Source: Thinopyrum elongatum (taxonomy: Eukaryota > Streptophyta > Magnoliopsida > Poales > Poaceae). Taken from it: a stretch of DNA of 64,000 bases. The DNA lies in NCBI GenBank assembly GCA_011799875.1, contig CM022299.1:350034526-350098525 (forward strand), in the 5' to 3' direction. This document shows, piece after piece, positions 30,625 to 42,693 of this stretch. The notes beneath the pieces are model-generated. The model was not told the origin of the DNA. It did no database searches and was given only the letters and a program-made list of their open reading frames with translations. Made by a program: the position numbers and the translations under genes. Positions within the stretch are counted from its first letter, which is position 1, and the number at the start of each line of letters is the position of its first letter.

Positions 30625-33600
30625 GCAACAGAGGCAAAACAAATCTTGCCGCCAAAGTCTTGGACGTACTGCATGAAGGTGCGACTTGTGAACTGCGTGC
30701 CGTTGTCGGTGATGATCCTGTTGGGTACACCGAAACGGCAAACTATCCCTTTAAAGAACTTGACGTCTGATTGTGCTGTCACCTTCCTCACTGCTTCCAC
30801 CTCCGGCCACTTTGTGAACTTGTCGATAGCAACGTACAAGTACTCAAAGCCCCCGGTAGCACGGGGGAAAGGGCCCAGTATGTCGAGCCCCCAGACCGAA
30901 AATGGCCAGGAGAGAGGGATTGTCTGAAGAGCTTGAGCTGGTTGATGTGATTTCTTCAAATGAAACTGGCACGCTTCACACTTGGTGACTAGTGCAGTTG
31001 CATCCTGGAGAGCGGTGGGCCAAAAGAAACCTTGTCGGAATGCTTTCCCGGCAAGTGCTCTTGATCCTATGTGAGAACCACATATGCCTCCATGTATCTC
31101 TGCCAACAGCTCTAGCCCATCCTCCCGAGGAATGCACTTCAATTTCACACCGTTTGGTCTCTTTCTGTACAGGACGTCATCGACGAACTTGTACATAACA
31201 GACCGACGGGCTACTCTTTCTGCTTCTTCCTGTTCCTCCGGGAGTTCTCCTGTCTGAAGGAAATGGACAATGTGCTGCGCCCATGTTGGAGCCTGAGGCT
31301 CGACAGCTAGGACTAAAGGCATCTCCTCCGCCGGGGGAACGTTTGTCTCGACAGCAAGGGCCTGAGGCCCTGCCGGAGCCTGTTGTTCCCCGGCAGGCAT
31401 GTCGATCCCGGCAACTTCCTTGCCAGCAGCTTCGGGGAGCTCTGCCGGGAAGTACTGGCCAGAGTTCAACTTTCTTCTCTTTTCTTGCCGCATCGATGGC
31501 GCCACGGATGGTTGAGTCAATTGGAGCACAAAAGTTCCTGGTTCCACAGGCAACTTGAGGGTGGCACGCTTTGACAGGTCGTCAGCAACACTGTTCTCGG
31601 CATGAGGAACGTGCTCCATTTGCAGACCGTCAAAGCGCTCTTCCATTTTCCTCACTTCATCCACGTAGGCTTGCATCAATGGACTTTGATAACTCTTGTT
31701 AACTTGCCTGACGACAAGTTGTGAATCGCCTTTGATGACGAGCTTTTTGATACCAAGGTCTGCCGCGATCCTGAGACCGGCAAGCAAACCCTCGTATTCT
31801 GCAGTGTTGTTGGTCGAACTCTCCCGGGGAAAATGCATTTGGACTACGTACTTGAGGTGCTCTCCGGTGGGTGCGACAAGCAGCACACCAGCACCGGCGC
31901 CTTGTAGCGAGAAAGCCCCGTCAAAGTACATAACCCATTGCTGATCGATTTCCTTGCCGGGAAGAGTTGTTTCCTTAGCCTCTTCGTCTAGTGTTGGGGT
32001 CCACTCCGCAATGAACTCCGCCAAGGCCCTGCTCTGAATCATCGAAGTGCTTTCAAACTTGAGGCCAAAGCTCGACAACACCAACGCCCACTCCATGATC
32101 CTGCTGGTTGCTTCTGGATTTTGCAAAATCCGTTGCAATGGAAAGCGAGTGACGACGGTGATTTCATGTGCTTGAAAATAATGGCGCAGCTTCCTCGAGG
32201 CCATAAGAAGGCCGAAAAGCAATTTCTGCACACCAGAATATCTTGACCTAGCTCCTTGTAAAAGAGAGCTAACAAAATAAACTGGGCGCTGCACCACCTT
32301 CTTCTTCTGCACTGGTTCTTCTGTTTGCGCAGATCCTGTCTTGCCGGGATCAACCCTTGCCGGGGAAGATCTTGCCGCATCACCTGGCGGTCCTGCCGCT
32401 GGTGTTGCTTCCTCATCAGCCTCTCTCTGCGCCACTAGCGCAGCACTAACCACTTGATTTGTTGCTGCCAGATACAGCAGCAACGGCTCTTGTGGTTTAG
32501 GCGCGACTAGCATCGGCGGAGAGGAAAGGTATTTCTTCAAATCTTGCAGCGCAGCCTCCGCCTCCGGAGTCCATTTCATTGGACCTGCCTTCTTCAAAAT
32601 TTTGAAGAAGGGCAGGGCGCGCTCAGCAAATTTGGAAATAAACCTGCTTAGAGCAGCAACACAGCCGGCAAGACGACGCACATCTTTGACGCGTCTCGGT
32701 GCTTCAATTTGCTCAATAGCTTTGATCTTGTCGGGGTTCGCTTTGATTCCCCAGAAAGATACAAAGAATCCGAGGAGCTTGCCGGAAGGAACACCGAACA
32801 CGCACTTCTCAGGATTGAGCTTCAAGTTGATCTTGCGCAGATTTACAAATGTTTCTTCTAAATCTTGAATGAGTGTCGCTTTGTCTTTGTTTTGACCACT
32901 ATATCATCCATATACGCCTCCATATTTCTATGGAGTTGAGGCTCAAAACCAATTTGGATTGCTCTCGCAAATGTCGAACCAGCACTTTTCAACCTATAAA
33001 ACAATACGTACCACATGGGGTGATAAATGCGGTCTTCTCTTCATCTTCTTTTGCCATAAAAATCTGATGATACCCTGAATAGGCATCAAGGAAGGACAGG
33101 AGATCACAACCAGCGGTGGAATCCACAATCTGGTCGATGCGCGGCAAGGGAAAGGGATCTTTTGGACATGCTTTATTGATATCTGTATAATCGATACAAA
33201 GCCTCCATTTCCCATTCGCTTTCCGCACTACAACCGGATTGGCCAACCAGGTTGGATGAAGCACTCCTTTGACCAATCCTGCCGCCTCCAGCTTTCTAAT
33301 TTCTTCAGCAATGAATTCTTGCCGCTCCAAGGCTTGCTTCCTGACCCTTTGCTTGACCGGCCACGCATGAGGACATACAGCAAGGTGGTGCTCAATTACC
33401 TTCCTGGGAACACTGGGGATGTCAGACGGTTGCCATGCAAACACGTCGACATTCGCCCGCAGGAAAGCAACGAGAGGGCTTTCCTATTTGTCATCTAGGG
33501 TGGAACTTATGGTGAAAGTTCCCCCCGTTCCGTCCTCCCTGACGGGCACCTTCTTGGTCTCCGGCGGAGCAGCCTTGGATTTCTTGTTCTTGCCGGTGGA

Positions 33601-36384
33601 ACTCTCTGGTGCGTCCTCGACGGAAGCGCAGCACTCCGAGGAGGTGCGCTTGCCGGAGTTCGCGCCAAGATTCTTGCCGGTCTTCTTCTTCTTCTTCCCC
33701 CCGGGAGTTCCAGCGGCAGGAGCAGGTGCCTTGATGGCAGGTGCTGCAACTGCTTCCCGGTAAAGTTGGTCGGCACAGATGAGCGCATCCTTCTTATCAG
33801 AATGGATAGTGATGACGCCCAACGGCTCAGGCATCTTCAAAACGTTGTACGCGTAGTGTGATGCCTCCATGAACTTAGCCAGCACTGGCCGACCAAGGAT
33901 CCCATTATATGACATGGGGATATTGGCGACATCAAACACCACCTTCTCGGTCCTGAAGTTGAGCTCGCTACCAAATGTCACCGGCATCGTAATCTTGCCC
34001 TTGGGCTGGCTTCTTCCCGGATTGACCCCTTGAAACGTACCCATTTCTTCGAGGTCCTCGTCGGGAATTTGGAGCTTTTTGAGCACATCCGGTGAGATTA
34101 AGTTTAGGCCGGCCCCACCGTCAACTAGCATTTTCGTCACCTTGAGGTTGCGAATTGTTGGGGAGACCAACAATGGCAAGCACCCGACCGCAGTTGTGCG
34201 ATCAGGGTGATCCTCGGCGTCGAAAATGATAGGCGTGTTGGACCACTTCAGGGGCCTACATGCATCTGGGGATGGCTCTGCCGCATTGACTTCCCGCACC
34301 CACTGTTTGAGTTGACGGTGAGAAGAATGCAGCGAGGCACCTCCATCGATGCACATGGCCTTTGTAGCTTTCTGGAATTCTTGCTCACTGGACTCATCAT
34401 CTTCTTCATCATCATCTTCTTCTTTGTCTCGGCCCCGAGCGGGCCTATCCTTTTGTTGCTTGGCCTTGCCGCGGCGCCCCCCTCGGCCACCGCGCTTCTT
34501 GCCGGATCCATCAGCACCATCTTGGGCCTTCTCCTTATCTCGCCTTTCATATTCGGCCCTCTGTTTCTCGGCAAGCTGTTCAACTTGCCGGCAGTTCTGG
34601 AGATCGTGGCCCTTGGTGCGATGGATCTTGCAATACTGCTTGCCGGAGTTTTCCGACTTGTCGGCGGCCGCCATGGCCTGACAGGAAGGGCACCCGGTAA
34701 GATCCTTGCCGGGGTCACCAACCTTGGCCTTCTTGGCGGCGCCGGGGTTGTCGGATTCCTCGACAGCAAGCACGGCCTTGCCTCCGTGTTTCCTGTTCCG
34801 CCGCCGGTCTTTCCTTGACGGGGCCGCGGCATCTTCTTCTTCGGATTCGCCCGCCGCGCCAACAGCCTCGCCAGGGAGTTTCCTCCCGTCTTCAGCTCGA
34901 GCGCATTTATCGACTAGAGCATAAAGCTCGGCAATACTCCTGACTTTGTTCATTGTCAGCTCTTCCCGCATTCTGTGGTTACGCACATTCTGGTGAAACG
35001 CGCTAATGAGAGCGGCAGGGTGAACGTCAGGAATATTGTACTCCACCCGGCTGAACCTCTGCATAAACTTGCGCAGGGACTCGCCCTCCTTCTGAGGGAT
35101 GATATGCAAATCACTCTCTTGGCCAGGAGCTTGGTGGCCTCCGACAAAGGCGCCAACAAACTGATGGCACAGATCTGACCAGGAAGAAATAGAATTCTCC
35201 GGCAGATGCATCAACCACGACCTGACGTTGGGTTTGAGCACCAACGGGAAGTAGTTGGCAAGTATCTTGTCATCTCGGCCCCCGGCAGCCTGCACCGCAA
35301 TGGTGTAGATGCTCAGGAACTCCGAGGGATGGGTCTTACCGTCATATTTCTCCGGGACCTCCAGCTTGAAGGTTCGGGAATTGGGCCACTGGACTTGCCG
35401 CAGCTCACGGATAAACGCTGGAGTCCCTACCTCATAAGGTAAGTCTCCTATGTCCCCTGGCGCAGGCTCGTCGACAGCCGGCCCCGCGCGCTTATCAGAT
35501 TGATAGCGCGCTTCCCGTCGCCGCTCGATGGTAGTTCAAGCGTCCTCCTTGCCTCGTTCCTGGAGAACTTGACGCTGATCGCGGCGCATCCGTGGATCGG
35601 ATGACACCGTGGAATCTTCTTCACGGCGGTCGTCTTGCTGGGTTGTCGGCCGCCGCTGGTGCCGCGGAGGGGAGTGCACTGTGGTTGCACCACCTTCGGT
35701 TTTCTCCACATCGGCTCGCGCCGGATCAATGGGCCTTCGCTGCGAGGGCCCTGCCTCTTGCGGTCCATCTTTGTTGGCGAAGCCGATAAGGCTCTGGATA
35801 GTAGCTCGCCACTCCTCCATCTTCTCCGGGGCAGGAGGAAAATCGAGGAGCAGTTGCGCACGTGCCAAGGCTTCCGCTGGCGTAGGCGGCGGTGACAGGT
35901 GCGAGGTACGTGAGGTGCTTTGACTCCTAACCATATTAGAAGGAGCACCACCACGGTCACGTGACCGCGCGCCACCCGCGCCAGCAGCTCGGTGTGCATG
36001 CTGGTCCTGCGCATCTTGGGATCGATGCGCAGAAATCTTTTCATGGGGACGCCCTGAACCACCAGCGCCATGACGTCACTCATCAAGCACGACCTGGGTA
36101 GGTCGTGAGGCTTGCGCCAGCGCGGGAGCTCCAGCAGGCGCCCTCCGATCTCTGGAGTTTGTTGTGCCACCCGTAGGCAACACAGCGCCGTCTCTAGATC
36201 CAGCGGCGTGCAGGTTACCACTGCCACTGCGAATGATGCCGCTCGCCTGGCTCGGATCACTAGAACGCCGTGGGGGTTCTAGTCCTCTTCCTTCTGCACC
36301 CACGCCGTCTCCCGTACGCAAAGGCGTAGGCAAAACGGACGTGGACGGTTGCGCCATCGCGGCGCTCTTCTTCTTGGGCGGCAT
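30561..36384 (-). pseudogene. Gypsy gag-pol polyprotein gene, broken and truncated
   Basis: Start MPPKKKSAAM at 36,384. The gag core (LANYFPLVLKPNVRSWLMHL) is near 35,240, and a CCHC-like knuckle (YCKIHRTKGHDLQNC) near 34,620. The protease has V-D-G-G-A-G-L-N near 34,115. Reverse transcriptase spans about 33,380-32,600 with Y-M-D-D near 32,907, followed by RNase H (VMYFDGAF near 31,935). Integrase has H2C2 zinc residues and a D-D-35-E set (GLDILGPFP, TDNGTQF, NGQAE). Stops interrupt the single frame at 36,076 (TGA), 35,536 (TGA) and 33,484 (TAG). The frame also breaks near 32,995, where about 10 nt seem lost, and near 32,870. The frame ends at 30,561, two residues after the catalytic Glu, at the deletion junction. 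Not functional as read. Confidence 0.9.
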
Positions 36385-36440
36385 GATGATGAAGAAACTG
36401 GGGCACCGATCACTAGATCAGGTTCACGCAACCTTCAATC

Positions 36441-36458
36441 CCCCTACCTGGCGCGCCA
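36441..36458 (-). other. Primer-binding-site-like sequence
   Basis: TGGCGCGCCAGGTAGGGG on the minus strand lies 4 nt inside the 5' LTR. It begins with TGG, as expected for pairing with a tRNA 3' CCA. The tRNA was not identified. Confidence 0.6.
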
Positions 36459-36462
36459 AAGA

Positions 36463-37317
36463 TGTCGGGGTACGACACCTATGGGATCCAAGGGACCCCT
36501 TTACGATTCGGCGGGGGGAGAGGTATACGCAAAGAGCAGAACCAACGATCGACGCGGGAAGTTTTTACCCAGGTTCGGGCCACTAATCAGCGTAAAACCC
36601 TACTCCTGCCTCGTGGTATTATCAGTGTTCTTGAGCCCAGCCTTTAGGAGCGCTCGCTATGAACAGTACGTTCAAAGAGCAGCTATGCATGCAGAATGGG
36701 CCAGAAGTTCTCCTCCCCTGTAGCAGTTACCTTGGGCCTCCTTTTATACGCTCAAAGGGGTCACCACAGTGGCAAAATGTACATACATTGAGGTGTAAAG
36801 TAGCTACAGGGTCATCATACCTAACCCCTGATGGATTAGGACAAACGCATTTAATGCACCGTGAGGTGTCCGTTTAGGTGTCCTCACTTTCTTGGGGATG
36901 GAAAAAGGGGCCATCCCATCAGCACCGCTTAAGCTCTCTTCCATTGGCGCGTCGCCACGCGTCCAAAGAAGGACCCAGAATGTCAGGTTTGTCGCTGTGC
37001 TAGAGCAGTGGCACAGCAACAAAACCTTGCCGGGCGCCGAAGCTTGCCGGGCACCAAGCCTTGCCGGGCGCCAAGCCTTGCCGGGCGCGAATCCTTGCCG
37101 GGCTCTGCAGGCCACCCCGTCAAGATCTTGCCGGGGAAGCTAGCCTTCGGATTCCAGCTCTTCTTATCTGCTGATCCTCAGATCTCTGACTTGATGATTT
37201 CTTTGGTGGCTTGAATCGACCTCGAACTGTTCCCCGGCAAGCCTTGCCGCGAGAATGGCTACAACTGCCCGTGCACAAGTACGGGGTACTAGTGGCCCAA
37301 TACTTTGTACACCGACA
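36463..37317 (-). repeat. Gypsy LTR, right copy (5' LTR of the element)
   Basis: 855 bp. It is longer than the left LTR by exactly 17 bp, one extra CTTGCCGGGCGCCAAGC-like unit around 37,060-37,090. Confidence 0.93.
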
Positions 37318-37795
37318 CGTGGGCGACAAAACACATTTGATTCAAGCTCATCCGAAAGACCTCTGTCTCTCCCTCCATTTCCCCATTCATACACGGTGGG
37401 CAGCAAAACAAACTCGACTCGACCGAAATCGATGTAGGCAAATATTTTTAATAGGGGCAGGTCTGTAACTTCACTCAGACGTGACACAACCACCCTACCT
37501 GTCAGCCCCATTCATACACCGTGGGCGCCAAAACACCCTCTCCACACCCGAAATCGCTCTGGGCACATATTGGGGATATGCGAGATTACCGTCCTATCCC
37601 CAACCGACGAGACGTCCAAATTTTAAACAGGGCTAAGTTCGTAACTTTCCCAGATTTTAGATAGGCGCGTCCCAAAAACATGGTTCCCCGTACCTCTCCC
37701 TCCATTTTCCCATTCATACACCGTCCGCGCTAGAACACCATCCCCACACCAGCCTCCTCCGTCCGCCACCCCATCCATCGCCGCCGTCATCCACC
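37318..37795 (+). promoter_or_regulatory. Repeated upstream region of gene b
   Basis: The phrase CCCATTCATACACCGTGGGCGCCAAAAC recurs, slightly altered, near 37,382, 37,508 and 37,709, and once left of the gypsy insertion near 28,880. Between copies lie variants of AATAGGGGCAGGTCTGTAACTTCA. Gene c has a related single phrase (minus strand, near 63,545). It is a candidate promoter built from three to four diverged repeats. Confidence 0.55.
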
Positions 37796-40700
37796 ATGCC
37801 GAAGCGCCTACCAAGACCGCGTCGTCCACTGCTAGAGATGGACGTTTCTCATCCATGGCAATGGACCAAGAGCCTTGCAGCGCGTCCTCTCGCTTCATCG
37901 GCGCCGTCGTCCTCCTTGCCGGGGCCGCTCCCACGATCTTCTCGTCCACCACAACGGGGCTTATCCCCCGATGCACCCGTCTACCATCGCAGATCTGCTT
38001 CAATGCCACCAACATCCATCGCACCCCTGATGCCTACATGACGCCACAAAAGAGCTGGTACTACTTCATATCTGCTCAACTTTTTGATCTCAACCAGAAA
38101 ATAGATCGTAACTTGGTTAGTGTACTTTCTTTTCAGCTCTTAGAATTTAGTTCTTCGTTTGAAGCAAACAATGGTTACTAAATAGCATTTCTGCGGTTTG
38201 CAGCTTCAAATCTACCATGGCACAATCATAATAGGGTTTAATTGATCATGCTTAGGGTTTCCCCCCTTTTATGATCACTATACGATCAACCTACGTGCTT
38301 CATGTCATAATAGCACTGCTCCACCCATCAAGCTAAACAAGCTTAGTTGTTCAAATACGAATATGATATTATTAAAATAGAGTCATTTAATTGGTCAGCT
38401 AAATGTTCCTAATTTAGTTTCGAATATGCATGTACGCCGCTGGGGTGTGGATCTACAGGGTGCCCATGGTGGGCTGCGGTCCTCCCTGGGATTTTGGGTC
38501 GGCCCAGACCCCGATTCCCCTCTGTTCTACTGCGCTTCCGATCTGTACTCGCCCCCAGCCGCCTGCCTCGCCGGTGACTTGCCGTCCCCGGTCGGCATGA
38601 CTCTAGGAGGAGACGCCGGACTAATAGGAGGTCAGGAGCCGCTCACCCAACAACGTCACCGCTGCCCGGGCACGCCGCCGTGCCTACCTTCCCAGTCCGT
38701 TCAGGGCTCAGGCGTGCAGCACCCACTAAGCCAACCCGATTTATCCTGAGATACGTCCTCAACACTCAGCAACCAGTCCTCATCACCCATTTTCTAATTC
38801 ATTCATTACTCATTAGGCAGGACTGTCATTAGGGTTTGTTGTGTACTGAGTGCTACCTACACTTAATGGTTCAGATATTTCAGTAATCTTTAGTACCTGT
38901 AAAGTTCACATGGTTTCAAAATTCCGGCCCTAGGAATAGACACTAGTCATGTTGGATTGTTGGTCATAGTGACATTGACCCATATTACTACTGTAGGCCA
39001 GGTTTGTTGACAATTTTACTTGTCTTTCTTACTCATTCGATATGATATCTAATTATTCACGTCGATTAGTTGCAAACAGTAAGTGCTAGACCAACTTCTT
39101 GATTCAGATTTTGGACGGTCTCTTACTACAGTTACAATTCTGCATACTTGTCCTAGTAAGCTCATAAGTAATGATTGATTCACTACCTCTATGCTTGCCT
39201 TGTCATATTTGTTGTCAATATTCTTTTAGGGTGGACCACCCTGTTTCAAAATACTGGAACCGCAGACATGAGTGAATAGTATTTCTCTGTGTGATCTCTT
39301 CCATCATGTGTGGGCAACGAACACTGCATTGTATAGAAAGAAAGTGTCATATCCACCTTTACATAGACTACGATCTTTTACATGGAATACAATCTGCCTA
39401 CTTGCTTTGTGTCGCACTACCAGCACTCCACCCTTGAAGCTAAACATCATGCCACTCATAATTCCTTAGTTTATTTGTTTAAATACGGATTTGATATGAT
39501 TCTAATGTTTCTACTTTAGTTTTGAAATGTGTGTCCGCCTGTTATAGAGACATAAGAGGTTTGTATTTCTGTGTATGGTCTGGTCAGCACGGTTGGGGGA
39601 TGAACTTTGTATACGTAGGGGTTTGTAGGGAGACACTCTTCGAGTTGAATCCGCAATGCATTCCATAGATAATCGGACTTCTTTTTATGTTTTCAAGAAT
39701 CTCAGATACTGAACAACATTATAATGATTATGAGCTTGCGCGCATGAAAAGAATAAAGCAGAACAATGTCATGGCTGTCAAACTTGGCATTAAGGGACTG
39801 AAATCAAGTCTAGATGCAATGCAATGCAAACGCTCTCCACCTACAGATTCGTGCTGAGAATATGATCCTAACAATGATTCTGAGCTAGAGGGAGACCTAA
39901 GTCAATGTAGCTCCCTAGTGGAGGAGTCAGAGCCAGATGCCCTATCTTATTCACCCATCAAGGTGCGTGCTCTAACTTTCCAAGGTTATATTGGTCGCAC
40001 ATATCTTGCAACTGATGCTTTGCATTCCTTCTACTTTGTTGCACTGCCATTAGATTAGCTTACACATTGTGTATGTGAATATGCCCTGCCTATCCATTTT
40101 CAGTACATATTCCATCTGTCATCATACCATATTTAACCATTCAAATGTTGTTCTTGTGTTTCAGACGTTCAAAAGGAAGAGGGCGATTGCTGATCGCGGA
40201 GGAGCATGAACAAAGTATTTGGAAAAGTTAGTGACACCTGATAAATCAAATAGCCCATTAGGTGTAGTTGCAATATCACCAGACTCAGAAAACACGGCCA
40301 CAACTCTAGTCCTACTACACTGGCCATCTATGATGCCCCAACTCAGCAGACCCCAACTGCAGCAAACAGTATGATGACGCCAGTTGACATAGCACCAGCT
40401 CTACGACGCAAAACCCCCATTCCAGCAAAGAGTACACCAAATCCAGTTGCCAAATCCCTTTTTGAACGAGAGAGAGCCCCAATTGCAGCAAATAGGACCC
40501 CTGTTCCACTTCTTCCCTGTTTAGAAGATGAAGCTTATATTGTTGTCAGGAACTTTGTGTGCATCTTTCCTTCATGGAAAGATTATACCACAGACAAAGA
40601 ACAATTTCTAATCTTCCTCCGCAAGTTATGCATAAGTAATGTACTAATGTTATTCATGGTAATTACTGCATATGTTTCTGCTGACAGAAGACACAAGATT

Positions 40701-42693
40701 TCATTCTTTTAAATAGGAGAGGGCCAAACTGGATAGTTAAGACGAGGAAGGGTTGGCTGCGCTTTTCAAGCACTTGTTGATGAAGTATCGTTCCTACCTG
40801 AGGCAAGCGCGCTTCGATGGCAAGCCTCTAAACAAAATTTCTGTAAAGTCTCCGGTGCTACATTTATTAGACAGTGAATGGAATAATCTTGTTACACATT
40901 GGTCTCATCTGCAGCGTAAGGTACTGTCTATGATATCACATCACAATTTGGACTACATTTCTGCATGTGCCTTACCATCTCACTTGTACGAAAACTGTTT
41001 GCAGAAGAACATTCATTCTCAAGGGACCACAGAATCTCGCAACTATACTAAACACTGCATTGCTCTTGTGAGTACCTCTTGCCCTGTATGACCATACTTA
41101 CTTTCATGGTTGGTTAATTATGTAGCATCACTGCACATGTTAGCCTCGTTATCCTCCATTTGGTGGACATTATAAGATCCGTATCAACTCTTACATAAAT
41201 TTAGAATCAACCCAATGCTTTTGAAGAGTTTTAGCTCTGCAGTCCTCTTGCAAGGACTGAACATCGTCTATCACTATACTTACAATAACAGCTACTCCCT
41301 CCGTCCCATAATATAAGAGCGTTTTGTATAGTACACCAGTGTACAAAACACTCTTATATTATGCGAAGGAGGGATTGGTTCATTGTGTAGCATTCTGCAT
41401 CTTATCTCCCTCACCCACCATTTACTAAAAAATATCAGATCTATATTTAATCTTACCAAAAAGTTGAATACACAGACAATGCCAGTGCAGAAGTGTAGCC
41501 CATTGCTCTTGTCAGTACATTTTGTCCTGTAACGCTTGTACTTACAGGGATTGGTAGTTGATTATGTAGCATCAATCTGCATCTTATCTTCATTATCCTC
41601 TATCCCTTCCAGTATTATCATATCTATAATTACTCTCTACAAAATGTAGAGTACATGCAATGTTTATGAAGAAGATTCTTGCTGAAATTCTTGAGTTATC
41701 CTTTCCTTGACACAGAGAAGGGCATTATAAAGCCGGTGTTAACTGTTAATGTAAGTCAGTCCTTCTAAAGCCTTTATCCTCAACTGCTGTTTAATTTGCT
41801 CATACTCCCTATCGTCAACTACTGTTTAGTTTAGTGTTTCTATCAAAATGCATGTTCGCAACAACTGTAAGTTCCAAGTTTTAGTTGTAAAACCAAATTT
41901 CTTATTCATACCATGCACATTATTCAATACTCCCTATATGTATGCTTGTTTTGTGGATCTATAATCCAGTGTGTGGTGAAGCAGCCCACGTTTGCACCTT
42001 GTCATCTCCTATTTTATCTTACTGATGTGGCTGATGATATGAACAACATGCCATGCACATTAACCAAAATAGATACAATGATTGTCTTTGCCCTTCATCT
42101 ATGCTTGTTTTGTTGACATGGTAATCCAGTCATGTGGTGAAGCTCCCCGCATTATGAACAATGCCAAATTATGCTATTGATATTTTGAACTGACTCTTTA
42201 TTTTCTAATTTGAAATTGGATGGAATTGACAGCACAGTTACCATCTTTGTTTATACACGTGCAAAACCTGTCATCTCTCTACTTGTTTCAGGGTGATATG
42301 CCTGATGGCATGCACAAGTCTGCTGAAGGCTGTGCGACAAACCCAACATATATTGCAGCAAAGAAGGCAAAACATCTTGAAGATAGCGAGACAACCCCAA
42401 AGTCATGTCTTGATGCAGTGTTCAAGTTACTTGAGACTAGCAGTTAGACAAGCTCACTGAATTCGTTGTTGGAATCAGTTCGACTTCTTCAGTACCAAGT
42501 TCAAGCAGAAAGGCATTCTGCAACTCAACTTCGACTTGAAGTCCTATCTCTAAGGAAGATCGCGGAGAACACCAATGAGAACCTCATTGCTAAACAGCTA
42601 CACCTGGAAGCTACGACCGACATGCTAGGCCGTTCTCATAGCCTTGCTTAGCAGCTTGCGCAGCAGCTCCCGCTCAAGGCTAACCTTTCTTGA
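37796..42693 (+). pseudogene. Gene b: TNPA-like (Ptta/En/Spm) gene of a CACTA element, broken
   Basis: The first exon lies somewhere in 37,796-38,180 (frame unsure). Later exons include: an acidic exon ending at 39,984 (EGDLSQCSSLVEESEPDALS); one from 40,165; a T/P-rich stretch 40,320-40,510 followed by CLEDEAYIVVRNFVCIFPSW; one at about 40,750-40,920 with KYRSYLRQARFDGKPL and LLDSEWNNLVTHW; and one at 41,002-41,068 with G-T-T-E-S-R-N-Y. The last two match the TNPA-type core (R-W-x-x-Y-K...W, then G-T-x-S-x-x). The last exon (42,293-42,693) codes ETTPKSCLDAVFKL and a coiled coil with QVQAERHSATQLRLEVLSLR. Stops at 42,445-42,447 and 42,649-42,651 (both TAG) break it. The usual role is binding of CACTA ends. 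It lies just inside the terminus at 44,252. Confidence 0.65.
41295..41374. mobile_element. Stowaway-type MITE (80 bp)
   Basis: The ends CTCCCTCCGTCCCATAATAT and ATATTATGCGAAGGAGGGA form arms of about 33 bp with few mismatches around a short centre. TA precedes the left end (41,293-41,294); the right flank reads TT, so the TA duplication is decayed. It lies in an intron of gene b. Confidence 0.8.

Larger units (their letters stand above)
28911..37317 (-). mobile_element. Ty3/gypsy LTR retrotransposon with antisense ORF, internally deleted
   Basis: The two LTRs (28,911-29,748 and 36,463-37,317) begin TGTCGGGGTA and end CACCGACA. The 5-bp target duplication CGTGG is exact (28,906-28,910 and 37,318-37,322). 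Internal genes read gag, protease, reverse transcriptase, RNase H, integrase on the minus strand, the gypsy order. By eye the LTRs differ at about 20 sites plus one 17-bp repeat unit, roughly 2.4%, which suggests insertion in about the last million years at commonly used grass rates. It inserted into the 5' region of gene b. A deletion removed the end of integrase and part of the antisense ORF. Confidence 0.93.

Noticed and set aside
34207..34862. Long plus- and minus-strand frames of about 200 residues
   Set aside because: They are shadows of the gypsy gag-protease frame in other frames and carry no conserved motif.
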